DNA of 43,833 nt from Bacillota bacterium (GTDB taxonomy: Bacteria; Bacillota; Clostridia; Lutisporales; Lutisporaceae). Every line of letters starts with the position of its first letter. Position 1 is the stretch's first letter. This document shows, one piece after another, positions 34,076-43,303 of this stretch. The notes under the pieces are model-generated. The model saw nothing but the letters and a program-made list of their open reading frames with translations. It searched no databases and was not told where the DNA came from. The DNA lies in assembly GCA_022706825.1 (NCBI GenBank), contig JAKJBU010000005.1, positions 695-44,527 on the forward strand. The letters are read 5' to 3'. Made by a program: the position numbers and the translations under genes.

Positions 34076-34517
34076 TGAAAAAGTTATGGATCATTTTTCA
34101 AATCCGAGAAATGTCGGTGAAATAGAGGATGCCAGCGGTGTAGGCGAAGTAGGCAATGCCAAGTGCGGCGATATAATGAAGATTTATCTGAAGATAGAAG
34201 ATAACATCATAAAGGACGTTAAGTTCAAGACCTTTGGATGCGGTGCCGCAATAGCCACAAGCAGCATTGCCACTGAAATGATAAAGGGCAGGACGGTAGA
34301 GGAAGCCCTTGAACTTACAAATAAAGCTGTAGTTGAGGCTCTTGACGGACTGCCTCCCGCAAAAATACACTGCTCTGTACTGGCTGAAGAAGCTGTTAAA
34401 GCTGCAATTGAGGATTACATGAAAAAGCAGGGTAAGGAAGTAGAATCCTCTGTATCAGCCGGGATTGAGCCTGATGAAGAAGCATGCTGCAGTAAATGTG
34501 AGCGGAAGTGTCATTAG
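34068..34517 (+). CDS. iscU: Iron-sulfur scaffold protein IscU/NifU N-domain
   Basis: This 149-residue protein has an N-terminal IscU-type scaffold domain ([18 protein letters not shown]). The three cluster cysteines are in NAKCGD, FGCGAA and [13 protein letters not shown]-terminal extension carries a second cysteine group ([13 protein letters not shown]) of unclear use, possibly metal binding. ATG 34068 overlaps the iscS stop by eight bases, with AAAGGGGGA upstream; the frame upstream to 34041 is not used. It receives sulfur from IscS. Confidence 0.93.
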   Translation: MYSEKVMDHFSNPRNVGEIEDASGVGEVGNAKCGDIMKIYLKIEDNIIKDVKFKTFGCGAAIATSSIATEMIKGRTVEEALELTNKAVVEALDGLPPAKIHCSVLAEEAVKAAIEDYMKKQGKEVESSVSAGIEPDEEACCSKCERKCH

Positions 34518-34547
34518 CCCTGTATGCTCATTAGGAGTTGAATACAA

Positions 34548-35627
34548 ATGAAGAAGAGAGTTGTAATAGGTATGAGCGGCGGAGTTGACAGCTCTGTCGC
34601 TGCTTACCTTCTAAAACAGCAGGGATATGATGTAATTGGAGTTACCATGCAAATATGGCAGGATAAGAGCAAGGAAGCCCTTGAGCGTGAAGGAGGCTGC
34701 TGTTCTTTATCTGCTGTGGAGGATGCCAGAAGGGTATGCGCTAAAATTGACATACCCTTTTATGTTATGAACTTTAAAGAGGTATTTGAAAAGCTGGTTA
34801 TTGATTATTTTGTTGATGAATATCTGACAGGAAGGACTCCGAATCCGTGTATAGCCTGTAACAAATTCATAAAATTCGATGCGCTTTTGGAGCGCTCCAA
34901 GGCTTTAGAGGCAGAATACGTTGCTACGGGACATTATGCAAGAATACAGTACGATGAAAATCTGAAGAGATACGTTATCAGAAAATCAGCAGCTCCCGAT
35001 AAAGACCAGACATATGTGCTTTATAATCTGACTCAGGAACAGCTCAGGCATATACTTATGCCCTTGGGGGACTACAACAAGAGTCAGGTCAGGGAGATAG
35101 CCAGGGGATTGGACCTTAGAACGGCCAACAAGCCTGAAAGCCAGGAAATCTGTTTTGTTGAAGATAATGACTACGGAAGGTTCATAAGCGAAAGAAAAGG
35201 AAGCGAAATCAAGCCGGGATATTTTGTGGATACACAAGGAAGAAGGCTCGGTACTCATAAGGGAATAGTCCATTACACGGTTGGTCAGCGCAAGGGCTTG
35301 GGAATAGCCTTTGGAAAGCCTATGTATGTAGTCGAAATAATTCCCGATAAAAACCTTGTAGTACTTGGAGATGAGGCTGAGGTATTCAGCAGTGAGCTTG
35401 TTGCAAACCAAATGAACTATATTGCCTTCGAGAAGCTTGAAGGAGCAATAAATGTGAAGGCAAAAATAAGATACAGTGCAAAAGAAGCAGAAGCAACGGT
35501 CACACCCATAGACAATGAAAGAGTGAGAGTAGTGTTTAAGGAACCTCAGAGGGCAATCACTCCCGGACAGGCGGTTGTATTCTACCGGAAAGATATGCTG
35601 GTTGGGGGAGGAACTATAGAGAAGTAA
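34548..35627 (+). CDS. mnmA: tRNA-specific 2-thiouridylase
   Basis: This 359-residue ATP-pyrophosphatase family enzyme makes 2-thiouridine at the wobble position of Lys, Glu and Gln tRNAs. The PP-loop is [11 protein letters not shown] (8-18). The catalytic cysteines are Cys101 (TPNPCIACN) and Cys202 (QEICFVED). The C-terminal beta-barrel ends GGGTIEK. Sulfur would come from IscS in the same operon. A decayed copy of its 3' part is present near 43521. A strong terminator follows. Confidence 0.96.
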   Translation: MKKRVVIGMSGGVDSSVAAYLLKQQGYDVIGVTMQIWQDKSKEALEREGGCCSLSAVEDARRVCAKIDIPFYVMNFKEVFEKLVIDYFVDEYLTGRTPNPCIACNKFIKFDALLERSKALEAEYVATGHYARIQYDENLKRYVIRKSAAPDKDQTYVLYNLTQEQLRHILMPLGDYNKSQVREIARGLDLRTANKPESQEICFVEDNDYGRFISERKGSEIKPGYFVDTQGRRLGTHKGIVHYTVGQRKGLGIAFGKPMYVVEIIPDKNLVVLGDEAEVFSSELVANQMNYIAFEKLEGAINVKAKIRYSAKEAEATVTPIDNERVRVVFKEPQRAITPGQAVVFYRKDMLVGGGTIEK

Positions 35628-35642
35628 TAGTAAGGCGAAATG

Positions 35643-35698
35643 AAGTGCATCCCAAATGTTGGATAAAAAAAACTAACATTTGGAGGTGCACTTTTTTT
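35643..35698 (+). terminator. Rho-independent terminator after mnmA
   Basis: The arms 35643-35662 and 35673-35693 (AAGTGCATCCCAAATGTTGG against CTAACATTTGGAGGTGCACTT) pair almost fully, followed by TTTTTTT (35692-35698). Confidence 0.9.
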
Positions 35699-35893
35699 GT
35701 AATGGAGATATAAATAGAAAAGTTTTATAAATATTCTGAAATATGCAGGAATGAAATAAATTCAATAAAAGCTCATATATAATTTATTTTCCTGATATAT
35801 CCAAAAAGAGACTGAATATTTTAAAAAAATCCGAAGGGATAGGCGGCACAATATATAGAAGAATATTTTTTAACTATATTTATGACGATATAT

Positions 35894-35907
35894 GTTAAGA
35901 ACTTAAC
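35894..35907. promoter_or_regulatory. Candidate operator upstream of the transketolase operon
   Basis: GTTAAG and CTTAAC form a perfect 6-bp inverted repeat around AA, about 40 bases upstream of the -35 box. The RpiR-family regulator encoded in the same operon is a possible ligand. Confidence 0.35.
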
Positions 35908-35947
35908 AGAAGTGTGAAATAAATTACAAAAAAAATCGAATATTTAA

Positions 35948-35976
35948 TTGACTTCATAAGGATGAAATAGTATTAT
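35948..35976 (+). promoter_or_regulatory. Sigma-A promoter of the transketolase operon
   Basis: TTGACT (35948-35953), a 17-base spacer and TATTAT (35971-35976) closely match the consensus. The first gene starts 77 bases later. Confidence 0.7.
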
Positions 35977-36052
35977 TGAATTAATATTAATAAAAAGTAT
36001 AAGTTTTCAAATAAAAACGACAATTATTATAGTACAAAGGAGGAAGCAGCTA

Positions 36053-36892
36053 ATGGAGAAGGAAGCGAAGATTGCGCTTCTTAAAGAAAGAGCAAAAGAA
36101 TTGCGCAAGACAGCTTTGACCATGATATATGAAGCAAATTCGGGACACCCGGGGGGCTCATTATCAGCAGCGGACTTAATGGCTGCATTGTATTTTGACG
36201 AATTGAGGCTGAATCCAGAAAATCCTCGGTGGGAGGACAGAGACAGATTTGTGCTTTCTAAAGGCCATGTATGTCCTATTTTGTATTCAGCATTGGCACT
36301 AAGAGGTTTTTTCCCCTATGAGACAATACATACGTTGCGTAAATATGGATCTATACTACAAGGGCATCCGGACATGAAACGGTGTCCGGGTGTTGATATT
36401 TCGACAGGTTCCCTGGGGCAAGGTATATCTTGCGCTGTAGGCATGGCGATAGCTTACAAAAGGGATAAGAAGGATGCACGGGTTTTCGCAATGCTTGGTG
36501 ACGGAGAAACAAATGAAGGCCAGGTATGGGAAGCTGTAGAAGCTGCTGTCAAATATGGTTTGGACAACCTGGTTATTATAGTAGATAATAACGGATTACA
36601 GAATGACGGGGCCTGTGCAGATATTATGCCGACTCAGGATCTATGCGACAAATTCAAGTCCTTCGGATGCAGGACATTTTGTATAGATGGCCATGATATG
36701 GAACAAATAGTAGGTGTTTTTGAGAAAATCAGGATGGAGAGCGGCTGCTGCAAACCTTTCGCCATAGTGGCAAAGACGGTGAAAGGAAAAGGTGTATCTT
36801 TCATGGAGAATGTAGTAAAGTGGCACGGCGTTGCACCGAACGATGACGAATACAAAATGGCTATGGCGGAATTGGAGGTTGGATTAAAATGA
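36053..36892 (+). CDS. Transketolase, N-terminal (TPP-binding) subunit
   Basis: This 279-residue protein corresponds to the N-terminal third of transketolase: NSGHPGGSLSAADLMAAL, then the TPP/Mg motif GDGETNEGQVWEA ending in VDNN. It needs the next gene product for the pyrimidine-binding and C-terminal domains. Split transketolases are common in catabolic clusters of Firmicutes and can have specialised donors. Here the neighbours are an RpiR regulator, a dehydrogenase, a hydrolase and a TRAP transporter, so a catabolic rather than pentose-phosphate housekeeping role is likely. The stop overlaps the next start by four bases. Confidence 0.92.
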   Translation: MEKEAKIALLKERAKELRKTALTMIYEANSGHPGGSLSAADLMAALYFDELRLNPENPRWEDRDRFVLSKGHVCPILYSALALRGFFPYETIHTLRKYGSILQGHPDMKRCPGVDISTGSLGQGISCAVGMAIAYKRDKKDARVFAMLGDGETNEGQVWEAVEAAVKYGLDNLVIIVDNNGLQNDGACADIMPTQDLCDKFKSFGCRTFCIDGHDMEQIVGVFEKIRMESGCCKPFAIVAKTVKGKGVSFMENVVKWHGVAPNDDEYKMAMAELEVGLK

Positions 36893-37818
36893 AAGCTCTC
36901 AGGGACGGATTTGGAGATGAGATTATAGAGCTTGGCAGGGAAAACAGCAAAATATATGTCATTGACTGTGATATCGGGAAATCATGCAAGACACAACCTT
37001 TTGCAAAAGAGCTTCCAGAACAGTACTTAAACGTAGGTATAGCAGAGCAGAACGCGGCAGGTGTAGGCGCGGGGCTTGCAACCTGCGGCAAAATTCCTTT
37101 TGTTTGCACATATGCTGCTTTCGGAAGCATGAGGATGTGTGAACAGATAAGACAAGAGATGTGTTATCCGATGTTGAATGTAAAGATAGCATGCTCTCAT
37201 GGCGGATTGACTCCTGCTAATGACGGTGCTTCACATCAATGCATAGAGGATATTGGAATAATGCGAACCCTTCCTAATATGACTGTTATCGCTCCGGGGG
37301 ATTATTACGCTACACGCAAACTGGTAAAGGAAGCAACTAAGATATACGGGCCGGTATATCTGCGTTTTACCCGGGATGCGATTCCCTTTGTATATGATGA
37401 GAATGAGGAATTCGAAATAGGCAAGGCAAAGCAGCTTAAGTCAGGTAATGATGTTACAATAATTGCTTCCGGTTCGGTGCTGCATCTTGCAGTACAGGCC
37501 GCAGAGCAGTTGGAGGCTGAGGGTGTGTCGGTAAGGCTTATTGACATGCATACTATTAAGCCCCTCGATAAGGAAATTGTCAGGAAAGCACTGGAAGAAA
37601 CGGGAGCAGTAATAACAGTGGAAGACCATAACATAATAAACGGTCTGGGCAGTGCAGTATGTGAAGTTGCTGCGGAACTGGGAAAAGGAAGAGTTAAACG
37701 AATGGGAGTTCAGGATCAATTTGGCGAATCCGGGCCTTATTATAAGCTGCTTGAGAAGAACGGCGTTACAGCGGAACTCATAGCTGAGGCCGCGAAAGGG
37801 GCGGTAAGTAATGGTTGA
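36889..37818 (+). CDS. Transketolase, C-terminal subunit
   Basis: This 309-residue protein has the pyrimidine-binding domain (VGIAEQNAAGVGAGLA, with the TPP-contacting glutamate) and the C-terminal domain (IDMHTIKPLDKEIV). It overlaps the N-terminal subunit gene by ATGA, which implies coupled translation and a heteromeric enzyme. The combined length (588 residues) is shorter than a one-chain transketolase (about 660), as is usual for the split form. The substrate cannot be told from sequence. Confidence 0.92.
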   Translation: MKALRDGFGDEIIELGRENSKIYVIDCDIGKSCKTQPFAKELPEQYLNVGIAEQNAAGVGAGLATCGKIPFVCTYAAFGSMRMCEQIRQEMCYPMLNVKIACSHGGLTPANDGASHQCIEDIGIMRTLPNMTVIAPGDYYATRKLVKEATKIYGPVYLRFTRDAIPFVYDENEEFEIGKAKQLKSGNDVTIIASGSVLHLAVQAAEQLEAEGVSVRLIDMHTIKPLDKEIVRKALEETGAVITVEDHNIINGLGSAVCEVAAELGKGRVKRMGVQDQFGESGPYYKLLEKNGVTAELIAEAAKGAVSNG

Positions 37819-38665
37819 AGATAAAATAATGTGTCTATCAAGAATACGACAGCATTATGAACATTTGAGCAATACGGAGCAGCGTATTGCAGATCTGATA
37901 TTGAATGAATGGAAACATATAATTGATATGCCTGTTGCTCAGATTGCCGAGGAAGCTGGGGTAAGCCAGGCGACTGTTGTTCGATTCTGCAGATCTATTG
38001 GCTTTAATGGAGTGCCGGAGTTGAAGCTGTATCTTAAGCGTGAACAGCTGTCACCTCTTGGTGAACTCAGTGAAGTTGAGGAAGATGATACACCGGCAGT
38101 TGTGGTTCAGAAGATAATACGATATAACAAGAATGCAATGGATGATATGCTCTCTGTGCTGAATGGAGAACAGCTGCAATTAGCTGCAAATGAGTTGATT
38201 AATGCTGAAAGAGTGGTTATTTTATCTGAAGGAGGTTCGGCAAGTACTGCAAGGAGTGCATTTGATGTGTTCTTAAAAATTGAACTCCCTTGTTCAATGG
38301 TGGACGATCCGTTCTTTCAGATACAGGCAGCAGCACTTATGAAGCCTGGAGAGGTGGCATTTACCGTATGCCACAGCGGCAGGGCGCGAAATGCGGTGGA
38401 GAGTATGCAGAAAGCACACGAGATGGGGGCAACTACTATTTCCATAATGGGGCTGGTTGGTTCTCCTTTGTCAAAGTGTACGGATATACCTCTGTATACA
38501 GGCTTATCAGGACACACCTTCTTCAGTGATTCGATTTCGGCCAGGATATGTGAACTGAATGTAGTATCTGCATTGCATGCGTTGCTGGTGCTGCGCAACA
38601 AAGAGCAGCTTGGCGATTATCGAAGAAAAGTTAGCGAACTTCTGAATATAAAGCGGCTCAAGTAG
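37811..38665 (+). CDS. RpiR/MurR-family transcriptional regulator
   Basis: This 284-residue protein has an N-terminal RpiR-type helix-turn-helix (IAEEAGVSQATVVRFCRSIGF, about 35-57) and a C-terminal SIS sugar-phosphate-binding domain beginning near VVILSEGGSAST (about 135-265). Members sense phosphosugars and control sugar catabolism. It starts eight bases inside the end of the transketolase gene, so it is co-transcribed with its likely targets. The palindrome at 35894 may be its site. Confidence 0.9.
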   Translation: MVEDKIMCLSRIRQHYEHLSNTEQRIADLILNEWKHIIDMPVAQIAEEAGVSQATVVRFCRSIGFNGVPELKLYLKREQLSPLGELSEVEEDDTPAVVVQKIIRYNKNAMDDMLSVLNGEQLQLAANELINAERVVILSEGGSASTARSAFDVFLKIELPCSMVDDPFFQIQAAALMKPGEVAFTVCHSGRARNAVESMQKAHEMGATTISIMGLVGSPLSKCTDIPLYTGLSGHTFFSDSISARICELNVVSALHALLVLRNKEQLGDYRRKVSELLNIKRLK

Positions 38666-38723
38666 AATTTGAAATGTATGATAATATATGCGTTAATTTA
38701 TTAAATTATTAAGAGGTGAAAAT

Positions 38724-39479
38724 ATGCGTTTTACAGGTAAAGTAGCAATTGTGACCGGTTCTGGTTCTACACGGGGGATAGGGCGCGAAACAGTCATGCT
38801 TTTGGCAAAGGAAGGCGCCAAGGTGGTAGTGGCTGATATGAATTATGACGGTGCAAAAAGCGTAGCCGGAGAAATTGAGTCATTGGGCGGTATTGCATTC
38901 CCTGTCCGGGTAGATGTTACCGATGAAGCGTCCGTTATGGCGATGGTGGAGTCAACTGCAGCAAAATATGGAAGACTGGATATTCTTGTGAACAATGCAG
39001 GTATAACTCAGCCTATAACTACCAGAGACATGACTCCGGAGGATTTTATGAGGATCATAAAGGTAAATCTATATGGAACATTTTTATGCTCCAAAATGGC
39101 TGTACCTGAAATGGCAAAAAATAAATACGGCCGGATCGTCAGCCTGAGTTCAGTGTCAGGAAAGAGGGGCGGAGGAGTATACGGAGGCTCCCATTATTCT
39201 GCAGCTAAGGCAGGGATTCTGGGGTTTTCGAAAGCCCTTGCCCGTGAAGTGGTAAACGATGGAATAACAGTAAACTGTGTATGTCCCGGCCTTGTAGATA
39301 CTGATATCCGTGCTGGAATTTCAGATGAGGTTGAACGTGCAATATGGGCTACTATACCAATGCTGCGTCCTGCAAGTACGAGAGAGATTGCAAATACGAT
39401 AGCATTTCTTGCATCCGATGAGGCATCATATATCACGGGGGAAGACATTGACGTCAACGGCGGCTCCCATATGGACTGA
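38724..39479 (+). CDS. Short-chain dehydrogenase/reductase (classical SDR)
   Basis: This 251-residue classical SDR has the cofactor motif TGSGSTRGIGRE, NNAG, a catalytic Ser in SLSSVSG and Tyr158/Lys162 in HYSAAKAG, and ends near ITGEDIDVNGGSHMD. Asp38 in VADMNYDG after the second strand favours NAD over NADP. FabG-like numbering is common in sugar-alcohol and hydroxy-acid dehydrogenases; given its operon with transketolase and TRAP genes, it probably oxidises or reduces the imported substrate. Confidence 0.88.
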   Translation: MRFTGKVAIVTGSGSTRGIGRETVMLLAKEGAKVVVADMNYDGAKSVAGEIESLGGIAFPVRVDVTDEASVMAMVESTAAKYGRLDILVNNAGITQPITTRDMTPEDFMRIIKVNLYGTFLCSKMAVPEMAKNKYGRIVSLSSVSGKRGGGVYGGSHYSAAKAGILGFSKALAREVVNDGITVNCVCPGLVDTDIRAGISDEVERAIWATIPMLRPASTREIANTIAFLASDEASYITGEDIDVNGGSHMD

Positions 39480-39618
39480 TTTAATGCATGAATAGCAATC
39501 TAAAAAAATTTTATAATATGCATTACTTATATACATAGTAATATATTTGCTGTTGGTTAAACAGCTCAAATAACACGAAATCTGAAGTATATAGATATAG
39601 AAGTGAAAGGAGAAAAAA

Positions 39619-40371
39619 ATGAAGATTACAATCACTCCTCTGTATTTTGGTAAATTTGAAGATTTTGAAAAAAGCCGCTTTACTCATCAGAAGGACGTAG
39701 GCACAAAATTAGATGTTGCAATTCTTGCTTATTTAATTCGTCGCGGTGAAGAGTTGTACCTGGTCGATAGCGGTACCCCGGAGCCGGAGTTGGCAAAAAC
39801 TATGGATAACAGGGCAATTATAGATGGCCGTTCCATTATTGATATCCTTGCCGAGCATAATGTCAAACCTGAGGATATTAACACTGTAATTTTAACTCAC
39901 GTCCATTGGGATCATGCATTTAATCTTAATTATTTCAAGCATGCCACTATTTATGTTCAGAAGGCGGAGCTTCAATATGCTGTTGCACCGTTATGGCTTG
40001 ACATCGTTCCCTATGGCTACTCTAAGAAGAATGGTCAGCCATGCTGGTTTGATGGGTTTATGCAGATGAAAGTCATGGACGGAGACTATATTTTGAATGA
40101 AGATATTTCTGTTTATCATTTGCCCGGACATACTCCTGGAATGCAAGGGGTTTTAGTTAATACAGAAGAAGGTAAGTATATGATTGCAAGTGATAACTTG
40201 CCGCTGTACGACAATTGGGAATCAGTAAGACCCACTGCAGTTCATGTAAGCATTCAGGACTGGTATGAATCATATCTGAAGATTAGAGATCTTGCAGATT
40301 TTATTCTGCCAGGTCATGATATGCAGGTTATGACCAGAAGTTTATACGGGATTAAACAAGAAACTAAATAG
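39619..40371 (+). CDS. Metallo-beta-lactamase-fold hydrolase (lactonase-like)
   Basis: This 250-residue MBL-fold protein has the dinuclear metal motif His94-x-His96-x-Asp98-His99 (HVHWDHAFN), a later metal histidine in HLPGHTPGMQG, an aspartate in ASDNLPLYD and a final PGHD. The group includes N-acyl-homoserine-lactone lactonases and related sugar or small-lactone hydrolases. Next to a dehydrogenase, lactone hydrolysis in a catabolic route is a reasonable guess, not shown. It is preceded by GAAAGGAG. Confidence 0.85.
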   Translation: MKITITPLYFGKFEDFEKSRFTHQKDVGTKLDVAILAYLIRRGEELYLVDSGTPEPELAKTMDNRAIIDGRSIIDILAEHNVKPEDINTVILTHVHWDHAFNLNYFKHATIYVQKAELQYAVAPLWLDIVPYGYSKKNGQPCWFDGFMQMKVMDGDYILNEDISVYHLPGHTPGMQGVLVNTEEGKYMIASDNLPLYDNWESVRPTAVHVSIQDWYESYLKIRDLADFILPGHDMQVMTRSLYGIKQETK

Positions 40372-40392
40372 GAGTTTTGAAAGGAGAAAAAA

Positions 40393-41442
40393 ATGAAAAA
40401 GCGTATTGTTTCTATTATTTTAGTATTTGCTCTTGTTTTGAGCATGGCAGCTTGCGGAAGCAAAAATGAGGCAACCCAGAACCAAGAACCAAATAATGCA
40501 GCCAGTGAAACTGAAGTAAAGTTTGAAAAGGTTACTTTGAAAATGTCTACCATAGGTACGGAGACAAATTCTGACACTCAATCGGCAAGAAAACTGGCAA
40601 AAGAGGTTAAGGAAGAAACTAATGGACAGATTATTATTGAAGTTTATCCTCAAGATCAGCTATCAGGAGGAGATATGACCAAGAGTATAGAGCTATTGGC
40701 CCAAGGAACCACCGATATAATGATTTCAAGTGTAGGTACTCTTTCTTCAATTAATGAAAAAATGCAAATCAGTGTTATACCATTCCTGTTTTCAAACTAT
40801 GAGGAAGCAAGTGAAGTGATTGAAGCTTCAGGTGCTGATTATTGGGCGAAGTTACTTGCAGAACGCGGAATCAAGTACGTAGACTATATACATAACGGTC
40901 TGCGTCAGATTACTAACAGCAAGAGACCAATTAAAACTCCAGCGGATCTGGCCGGTTTGAAAATCCGTGTTCCAGGCGGTTCAATATATATGGATTCTTT
41001 CAGAGCTTTAGGAGCGGACCCTGTCTCAATGAACTGGAGTGAAGTATTTACTGCTTTGCAGCAAGGAACTATTGATGGTCAAGAAAATGGCTTTACAGTT
41101 ACAAATTCCAACAATTTGTTTGAGGTACAGAAATATTTGACTGTTTGGAACTATATATATGAAGCTAATTTGTGTATAGTAAATGAAAGCAAATGGTCTA
41201 AACTGAAGCCGGAAACTCAAGAATATCTTGAAAAGAAAATCCATGAAAGCTGTGCCTGGGGTCGTGATTTTGTTGTAAACGGTGAAGAAGAGCTGAAGGC
41301 AAAGTTTATAAAAGAAGGCATGGAGGTATATGAATTAAGTAGTGATGAGCAAAAGGCATTCAGAGATGCTTTGGCTGACACAGTAGCAAAATACAAAGAG
41401 AAATTTGGAGAAGAGGCATGTGCTGCATTTCAAATCAAATAG
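40393..41442 (+). CDS. dctP: TRAP transporter substrate-binding lipoprotein (DctP family)
   Basis: This 349-residue protein has a lipoprotein signal peptide whose lipobox SMAAC puts the lipidated Cys at 21. The mature DctP fold follows, with TDIMISSVGTLSS, the ligand-contact region LRQITNSKRPIKTPADLAGLKIRVPGG (residues about 170-196, including the conserved Arg that binds a carboxylate) and GTIDGQENG. It delivers an organic anion to the DctQM permease encoded next. The ligand is unknown. Confidence 0.93.
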   Translation: MKKRIVSIILVFALVLSMAACGSKNEATQNQEPNNAASETEVKFEKVTLKMSTIGTETNSDTQSARKLAKEVKEETNGQIIIEVYPQDQLSGGDMTKSIELLAQGTTDIMISSVGTLSSINEKMQISVIPFLFSNYEEASEVIEASGADYWAKLLAERGIKYVDYIHNGLRQITNSKRPIKTPADLAGLKIRVPGGSIYMDSFRALGADPVSMNWSEVFTALQQGTIDGQENGFTVTNSNNLFEVQKYLTVWNYIYEANLCIVNESKWSKLKPETQEYLEKKIHESCAWGRDFVVNGEEELKAKFIKEGMEVYELSSDEQKAFRDALADTVAKYKEKFGEEACAAFQIK

Positions 41443-41478
41443 GACTAAGCTGAATGCAGGAATATAAATAAAAATAGT

Positions 41479-41514
41479 GTTGAGTGGAATATTGAAAACA
41501 CTATTCCACTCAAC
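41479..41514 (+). other. Stem-loop between dctP and dctQ
   Basis: GTTGAGTGGAATA (41479-41491) and TATTCCACTCAAC (41502-41514) are perfect 13-bp arms around a 10-base loop. No T-tract follows. Such intercistronic hairpins commonly keep binding-protein mRNA more abundant than permease mRNA. Confidence 0.65.
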
Positions 41515-41540
41515 TCTGTTATTTATACGAAAGGAGTATT

Positions 41541-42029
41541 ATGAAAAAGTATTTGAGAAATCCGGAAGAATTTCTTGCAGCAATAGCTTTGTTGTTTATG
41601 ACGTTAATTGCTTTTATTAATGTTATTGCGAGATACTGCTTTACTTCATCCATTTCTTTTACTGAAGAATTAGTTACAAAAATGTTTGTATTGATTAGTC
41701 TTTTTGGTGCAGCAATTGCAGCTAAGAGAAGAAGTCATTTGGGCTTGACTTTGATTACCGATTCGCTTCCGGAGAGAACGCGAAAGTATGTTGTCGGCAG
41801 TGGCTACATTCTTTCAGCAATATTTTCAATTGTGCTTATGTACTTGGGTGCTAAAATGACAATATATGAGTTTTCTGTTGGCCAATTGACAGCAGGTATG
41901 CAGTGGCCGGAATGGATTTTCGGAATATATGTTCCTATTGGCGCTGCTTTTATCGCATTTCGTTTTATTATGGAAGCAATAAAGCTATTTACCAATAGAG
42001 ATACAAAGCAGGAGGGCAATGAAGTATGA
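41541..42029 (+). CDS. dctQ: TRAP transporter small permease (DctQ)
   Basis: This 162-residue membrane protein has four hydrophobic helices and the family features NVIARYCF, SISFTEELVTKMFV and KRRSHLGLTLI. It forms the membrane complex with DctM. It starts with AAGGAG before ATG 41541, and its stop overlaps the dctM start by four bases. Confidence 0.92.
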   Translation: MKKYLRNPEEFLAAIALLFMTLIAFINVIARYCFTSSISFTEELVTKMFVLISLFGAAIAAKRRSHLGLTLITDSLPERTRKYVVGSGYILSAIFSIVLMYLGAKMTIYEFSVGQLTAGMQWPEWIFGIYVPIGAAFIAFRFIMEAIKLFTNRDTKQEGNEV

Positions 42030-43303
42030 TTACATTAGTATTACTCGGTAGTTTTGCTGTTCTGCTTATTTTAGGCATACCAATTTCGGTCAGTCTAGGT
42101 GTATCAAGTATTCTAGCATTGCTGGCATCCGGTTTAGGTTTGGGAATGATAGCAACTAATGTTTTTGCTGCAATTAGCAAATTCGTTTTACTTGCAATTC
42201 CATTCTTTATTGTTGCCGGAAACATTATGGAGAAGACTGGTATCTCCCATAGACTCATCAATTTAGCACAGGCATTTGTCGGACATAAGCGAGGCGGATT
42301 GCCCATCGTCTGTGTAATTGTATCCTGCTTCTTTGCTGCAATTTCCGGTTCCGGACCCGCAACAGTTGCGGCATTGGGACCTATTATAATCCCTGCAATG
42401 GTAAAGGCAGGTTACAAAGCCTCCCACACCGCAGCTCTCATTGCAATTACAGGAGCTATAGGTGTTATTATACCGCCATCCACATCAATGGTTATATATG
42501 CATCTATCACCGGAGTATCAGTTGGAAAAATGTTTATGGCCGGAATCATTCCAGGTATTTTGATGGGCACTTTGCTTGCAATTGAATTTATAAGGGAAAC
42601 AAAAAAAGATAACATTATAATGTTACCGAAAGCAAGCAATAGCGAGAGATGGATAAGTCTGAAAGAAGCACTTGCAGGATTGATGATGCCTGTTATCATA
42701 CTTGGTGGTATATACGGGGGAATCTTTACTCCGACAGAAGCGGCTGCAGTATCTGCAGTATATGGATTGTTAGTAGGCGTTTTTATTTATAAGAATGTTA
42801 CTTTAAAAATGTTGTATAAGATTTTTGTGGACTCGGTTGCACAGTCTGGCGTTATTATGTATATTATCGCATGCGCAAGCTTATTTGCATGGGTAATAAA
42901 TGTGGCGGGAATTGGTAATCTGGTGCAGAATGCTATTGTACAGTTCGCTGATGGTAACTGGATAGTCTTCATGATTATTGTAAATGTGACACTGCTGATT
43001 GCAGGATGCTTTATCGACGTTGTTTCTTCTTTTTACATCTTTACTCCCATTTTTTATCCTATAGCATTACAGATGGGATATGATCCGATTCTGTTAGGTA
43101 TCGTTATGGTAATGAATACTGCGATAGGCCTTGCAACGCCGCCTGTTGGTGCTAATCTGTATGTGGCGTGCTCTATTGCTGATGTGTCGGTTCTGGATAT
43201 TTCAAAGAGGATTCTTGGATTAGTAATTGTTTCAGTCATAGCTCTCCTGTTAGTGACCTATATTCCGCAGATTACTCTGTTTCTGCCAGGTTTGATGAAA
43301 TAA
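42026..43303 (+). CDS. dctM: TRAP transporter large permease (DctM)
   Basis: This 425-residue protein has about 12 membrane segments and is the sodium-coupled ion-transporter subunit. Family landmarks are AIPFFIVAGNIMEKTG, AISGSGPATVAALG, GVIIPPSTSMVIYA and GLATPPVGANLYV. It overlaps dctQ by ATGA and ends the operon. No strong terminator is visible just after it. Confidence 0.94.
   Translation: MITLVLLGSFAVLLILGIPISVSLGVSSILALLASGLGLGMIATNVFAAISKFVLLAIPFFIVAGNIMEKTGISHRLINLAQAFVGHKRGGLPIVCVIVSCFFAAISGSGPATVAALGPIIIPAMVKAGYKASHTAALIAITGAIGVIIPPSTSMVIYASITGVSVGKMFMAGIIPGILMGTLLAIEFIRETKKDNIIMLPKASNSERWISLKEALAGLMMPVIILGGIYGGIFTPTEAAAVSAVYGLLVGVFIYKNVTLKMLYKIFVDSVAQSGVIMYIIACASLFAWVINVAGIGNLVQNAIVQFADGNWIVFMIIVNVTLLIAGCFIDVVSSFYIFTPIFYPIALQMGYDPILLGIVMVMNTAIGLATPPVGANLYVACSIADVSVLDISKRILGLVIVSVIALLLVTYIPQITLFLPGLMK

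Larger units (their letters stand above)
35699..36052. other. 354-bp AT-rich gap before the transketolase operon
   Basis: There is no credible coding frame. The region holds a palindrome at 35894-35907 (GTTAAG-AA-CTTAAC) and the promoter at 35948-35976. The composition is clearly more AT-rich than the mnmA operon. Confidence 0.7.

Noticed and set aside
36053-37818. Transketolase pair as 1-deoxy-xylulose-5-phosphate synthase
   Set aside because: The split into two overlapping genes, the GDGETNEGQVWEA motif and the catabolic neighbours fit transketolase. DXS is a single longer chain.
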